This document shows, piece after piece, positions 5,138 to 6,845 of a DNA stretch of 6,845 nt. The stretch lies in assembly GCA_028285285.1 (NCBI GenBank), contig JANQPW010000686.1, positions 1-6,845 of the forward strand, read 5' to 3'. Numbering within the stretch: position 1 is the stretch's first letter; each line of letters begins with the position of its first letter. A program made the position numbers and the translations under genes. This DNA is from Silvanigrellales bacterium. Its GTDB lineage: Bacteria > Bdellovibrionota_B > Oligoflexia > Silvanigrellales > Silvanigrellaceae. The notes beneath the pieces were generated by a model. It saw only the letters and a program-made list of their open reading frames with translations, did not search any database and was not told the origin of the DNA.

Positions 5138-6549
5138 CGCGCAGAAAACTGCACACCCAACTGCTGCATGTGCTCAAAAAAGCCAGGTGCCGTTTTCTCA
5201 CAGCACCAGGCTTCAGCTACGCCCAGGTTGGGGAGACGACAGGCGAGTAAAAATCCACACATCGCAAAACGATGATCGTGATGGGTGGGCCACCTCCCAG
5301 ATGGTCTGCTGTTTCCTAAAGGTTGGAGCTCAAATCCATCGGCGCGCTCCGTAACAGGAATGCCGAGCGCTGTGAGGTTTGCGCAGAAGCAGGCCACCCG
5401 ATCCGACTCATGTTTGCGGATGTGGGCCACCCCGGTGATGACAATGGGTCCATCGGCAAACAGCGCCATCACACCCGCTGTCAAAGCCTGATCGCTCATT
5501 GCCGTGAAGTCTGCGGTAAAACCACCCCGTAAAAGCGACGCAGTCTCCTGACGAATGTGTCGAACTCTTTCCTGTGTCACTTCGAAGCGCGCACCCAAGC
5601 GCTCTAGAAACGAAACAAATTTCAGGTCGGGTTGAAGAGTGCTGCTTCCCAGATTGGTCACTTCCAGATCGAGATTCAGCAGCACTGCTAGCGCAAAATA
5701 GTAGCACGCTGTGGAGGCATCGGCTTCCACTGTATACACCCTCTGAGCCGCGGCCAACTGCGCCACAGGCCGACAACTCAGCTCTGTCAAAGAGTCATCG
5801 ACGGTGATGTCAGCCCCAAAAGCGCGCGCCGCTTGCACAGTCATGCGCACGTAGTCGGGCTGAACGAGATTGTCTCTTCTGAAAACACGCACCGGCTGAG
5901 GAGCCGAGCAGGCCGTCAACACCAGTCCGCTGAGAAACTGGCCCGATTGTGCCCCGCTGATCTCCGTTTCACCCCCCAATGGGGATCGCTGCAACGACAA
6001 TGGTAGGGAGTCGCCGTTGATCTGAGCTCCTAGGGCACGCAGGGCCTGAATCAGCGGGGTCAGCGGACGCTCGCACAGCCGTTTGTGAGCACCCAATTGC
6101 ACCACTTCACCCACAGGCCCTCGGTTCAAAATCACAGCAGGAAAAAAGCGGGCCAGGGTTCCAGCCATGCCGAGGTGCATCTGTCCCGATCGCAATGTGC
6201 CCGACCAACTCAAAACCTCGACTTCTCCCCCTTCCCAATCAAAGGCGAGCTCAGCGCCAAGCCGCAGCAGACAGTCAAAACCCCAAAAGGAATCGTCGCT
6301 GAAGAGAGCTCCTCGCAGCAAAAGGGGCGACTGACTCAAAGCCGCCAGCACAATGGCTCGGTTTGTGAAGGACTTTGATCCGGAAACGGCCAGCGACAAG
6401 CTCGCAGATGTGTCACAAAGGGCCTGAACACTGTCCACAAACAACAGCTGTGCTGTTTCCGAAGACACTGGGGCTGCTGCTGGTGCCCGTGCTCGGAAGT
6501 GTTCCGCACAGGCCATCAAGTCTTCAGACGATCGGCACACCACAGTCAC
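5134..6549 (-). CDS. aroA: 3-phosphoshikimate 1-carboxyvinyltransferase (EPSP synthase)
   Basis: Encodes 471 residues. It joins phosphoenolpyruvate to shikimate-3-phosphate in the cytoplasm, the sixth step of the shikimate pathway. Signature segments occur in order: GSKSFTNRA (57-65; Lys59, Ser60 and Arg64 bind substrates), LGMAGTLAR (126-134), ERPL (160-163; Arg161), QSGQFLSG (201-208; Gln204), ASTACYYF (278-285), SDQALT (352-357; Asp353, the catalytic acid/base position), HIRKHESDR (376-384; Glu381, Arg384), DHRFAM (425-430) and EKTAP (451-455; Lys452). Met128 replaces the usual Asn, and HIR.HE.DR with GxAGTxxR resembles actinobacterial AroA more than E. coli AroA. The protein is about 40 residues longer than usual, mostly an unconserved N-terminal extension of roughly 32 residues. 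The GTG start is fixed by the strong AGGAGGTGA 6 bases upstream. It is co-transcribed with the Nudix gene just upstream. Confidence 0.97.
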   Translation of the reverse strand: MTVVCRSSEDLMACAEHFRARAPAAAPVSSETAQLLFVDSVQALCDTSASLSLAVSGSKSFTNRAIVLAALSQSPLLLRGALFSDDSFWGFDCLLRLGAELAFDWEGGEVEVLSWSGTLRSGQMHLGMAGTLARFFPAVILNRGPVGEVVQLGAHKRLCERPLTPLIQALRALGAQINGDSLPLSLQRSPLGGETEISGAQSGQFLSGLVLTACSAPQPVRVFRRDNLVQPDYVRMTVQAARAFGADITVDDSLTELSCRPVAQLAAAQRVYTVEADASTACYYFALAVLLNLDLEVTNLGSSTLQPDLKFVSFLERLGARFEVTQERVRHIRQETASLLRGGFTADFTAMSDQALTAGVMALFADGPIVITGVAHIRKHESDRVACFCANLTALGIPVTERADGFELQPLGNSRPSGRWPTHHDHRFAMCGFLLACRLPNLGVAEAWCCEKTAPGFFEHMQQLGVQFSAR

Positions 6550-6552
6550 GGC

Positions 6553-6561
6553 TCACCTCCT
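6553..6561 (-). promoter_or_regulatory. Strong ribosome binding site of aroA, containing the upstream stop codon
   Basis: On the minus strand the site reads AGGAGGTGA, close to perfect complementarity to the 16S rRNA 3' end. Its GGAGG core ends 6 bases before the aroA GTG. The final TGA (6555-6553) is the stop codon of the upstream Nudix gene, so ribosomes terminating there sit on the aroA initiation site. This decides the GTG start and implies translational coupling. Confidence 0.85.
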
Positions 6562-6845
6562 CGCGGCAACTCCCTCTCTTTCTTCCAACGGCTGAGCAAA
6601 ACCAATCTCACGGCAAAAGTCCAAAAAAGGAGCTGCCTTCCAGCCCGCGTAAAGCGCCATAAATTCACGCACACTCACAAGTCGTATTTTTGTGAACTCA
6701 CCTTGCGACGCAGCCAGGTCACAGTCTTCCAAAGAAGGAACTTCACAGAGAAACCACTTTTGCTGTTGACCTTTCACACGCTCGTCTTTTCGTCTCACAC
6801 CTTCACCGAAAGAGTACCTGCGCCAACAGGTCGACTCATGAATGA
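6553..6845 (-). CDS. RppH-like Nudix hydrolase, C-terminal part only (5' end beyond the window)
   Basis: The last 96 residues are visible; the reading frame stays open to the right edge of the window. An internal GTG at 6798 could be mistaken for the start, but the sequence before it (STCWRRYSFGEG) already aligns with the family. The key match is KGQQQKWFLCEV, which parallels IGQKQKWFLLQL of E. coli RppH, preceded by a W.RY.. segment as in RppH and followed by an acidic stretch and GEF, like its PEF. RppH removes pyrophosphate from RNA 5' ends and triggers decay; related Nudix enzymes instead cleave dinucleoside polyphosphates. The catalytic Nudix box lies outside the window, so activity cannot be judged. 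The usual Trp pair after EF is missing, hence no gene symbol. It ends 3 bp before aroA. Confidence 0.75.
   Translation of the reverse strand, partial: IHESTCWRRYSFGEGVRRKDERVKGQQQKWFLCEVPSLEDCDLAASQGEFTKIRLVSVREFMALYAGWKAAPFLDFCREIGFAQPLEEREGVAARR

Noticed and set aside
6553..6798. Complete 81-residue protein starting at the GTG at 6798
   Set aside because: The frame continues open to the window edge, and the residues before the GTG already fit the RppH-like family, so this is the tail of a longer gene.

Overview
The window looks like chromosomal DNA from a Gram-negative bacterium. Three proteins carry type II (lipoprotein) signal peptides whose +2 residue is Gly or Ala. There is an RppH-like Nudix tail, and the Shine-Dalgarno sites are strong. 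GC content looks moderate: about half in the lines I counted in the left and middle parts, and about 60% in a sampled line of aroA. The many secreted proteins and lipoproteins without recognisable relatives would suit a predatory or environmental lineage such as Bdellovibrionota/Oligoflexia or another former deltaproteobacterium. That placement is only a guess; no marker in the window fixes it. I see no rRNA, tRNA, CRISPR array, insertion sequence or phage gene.

Left third (1-2456). Two genes on the minus strand, the upstream one at 1367-2293 and the downstream one at 154-1284, encode lipoproteins I cannot assign to a family. They are 82 bp apart and probably co-transcribed. The C-terminal half of the downstream one has a spacing of conserved-looking residues reminiscent of YfiM/VanZ-type families, but this is weak. 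The promoter region between the upstream gene and the next gene holds a direct repeat with a 21-bp period.

Middle (2457-5137). Divergently transcribed on the plus strand is a MarR-type DNA-binding domain fused to a GNAT acetyltransferase. Its promoter (TTGACA, 17 bp, TATTAG) overlaps a perfect 7-bp-arm inverted repeat, a likely autoregulatory operator. Next come a small secreted protein with four cysteines (3527-3907) and a V8/glutamyl-endopeptidase-like serine protease lipoprotein (4002-5137). The protease gene keeps all three catalytic-triad codons, but one frameshift between 4562 and 4597 separates His from Asp and Ser.

Right third (5134-6845), minus strand. The 3' part of an RppH-like Nudix hydrolase gene enters from the right edge, followed after 3 bp by aroA (EPSP synthase). 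The stop codon of the first gene lies inside the ribosome binding site of aroA, so the two are probably translationally coupled. The aroA stop codon overlaps the protease stop codon by convergent overlap of 4 bases.

How they may work together: the MarR-GNAT protein probably represses its own promoter and may also control the divergent lipoprotein pair. The secreted cysteine protein and protease may form a second envelope or extracellular unit. The Nudix-aroA pair is housekeeping (RNA 5'-end or nucleotide processing, and the shikimate pathway).
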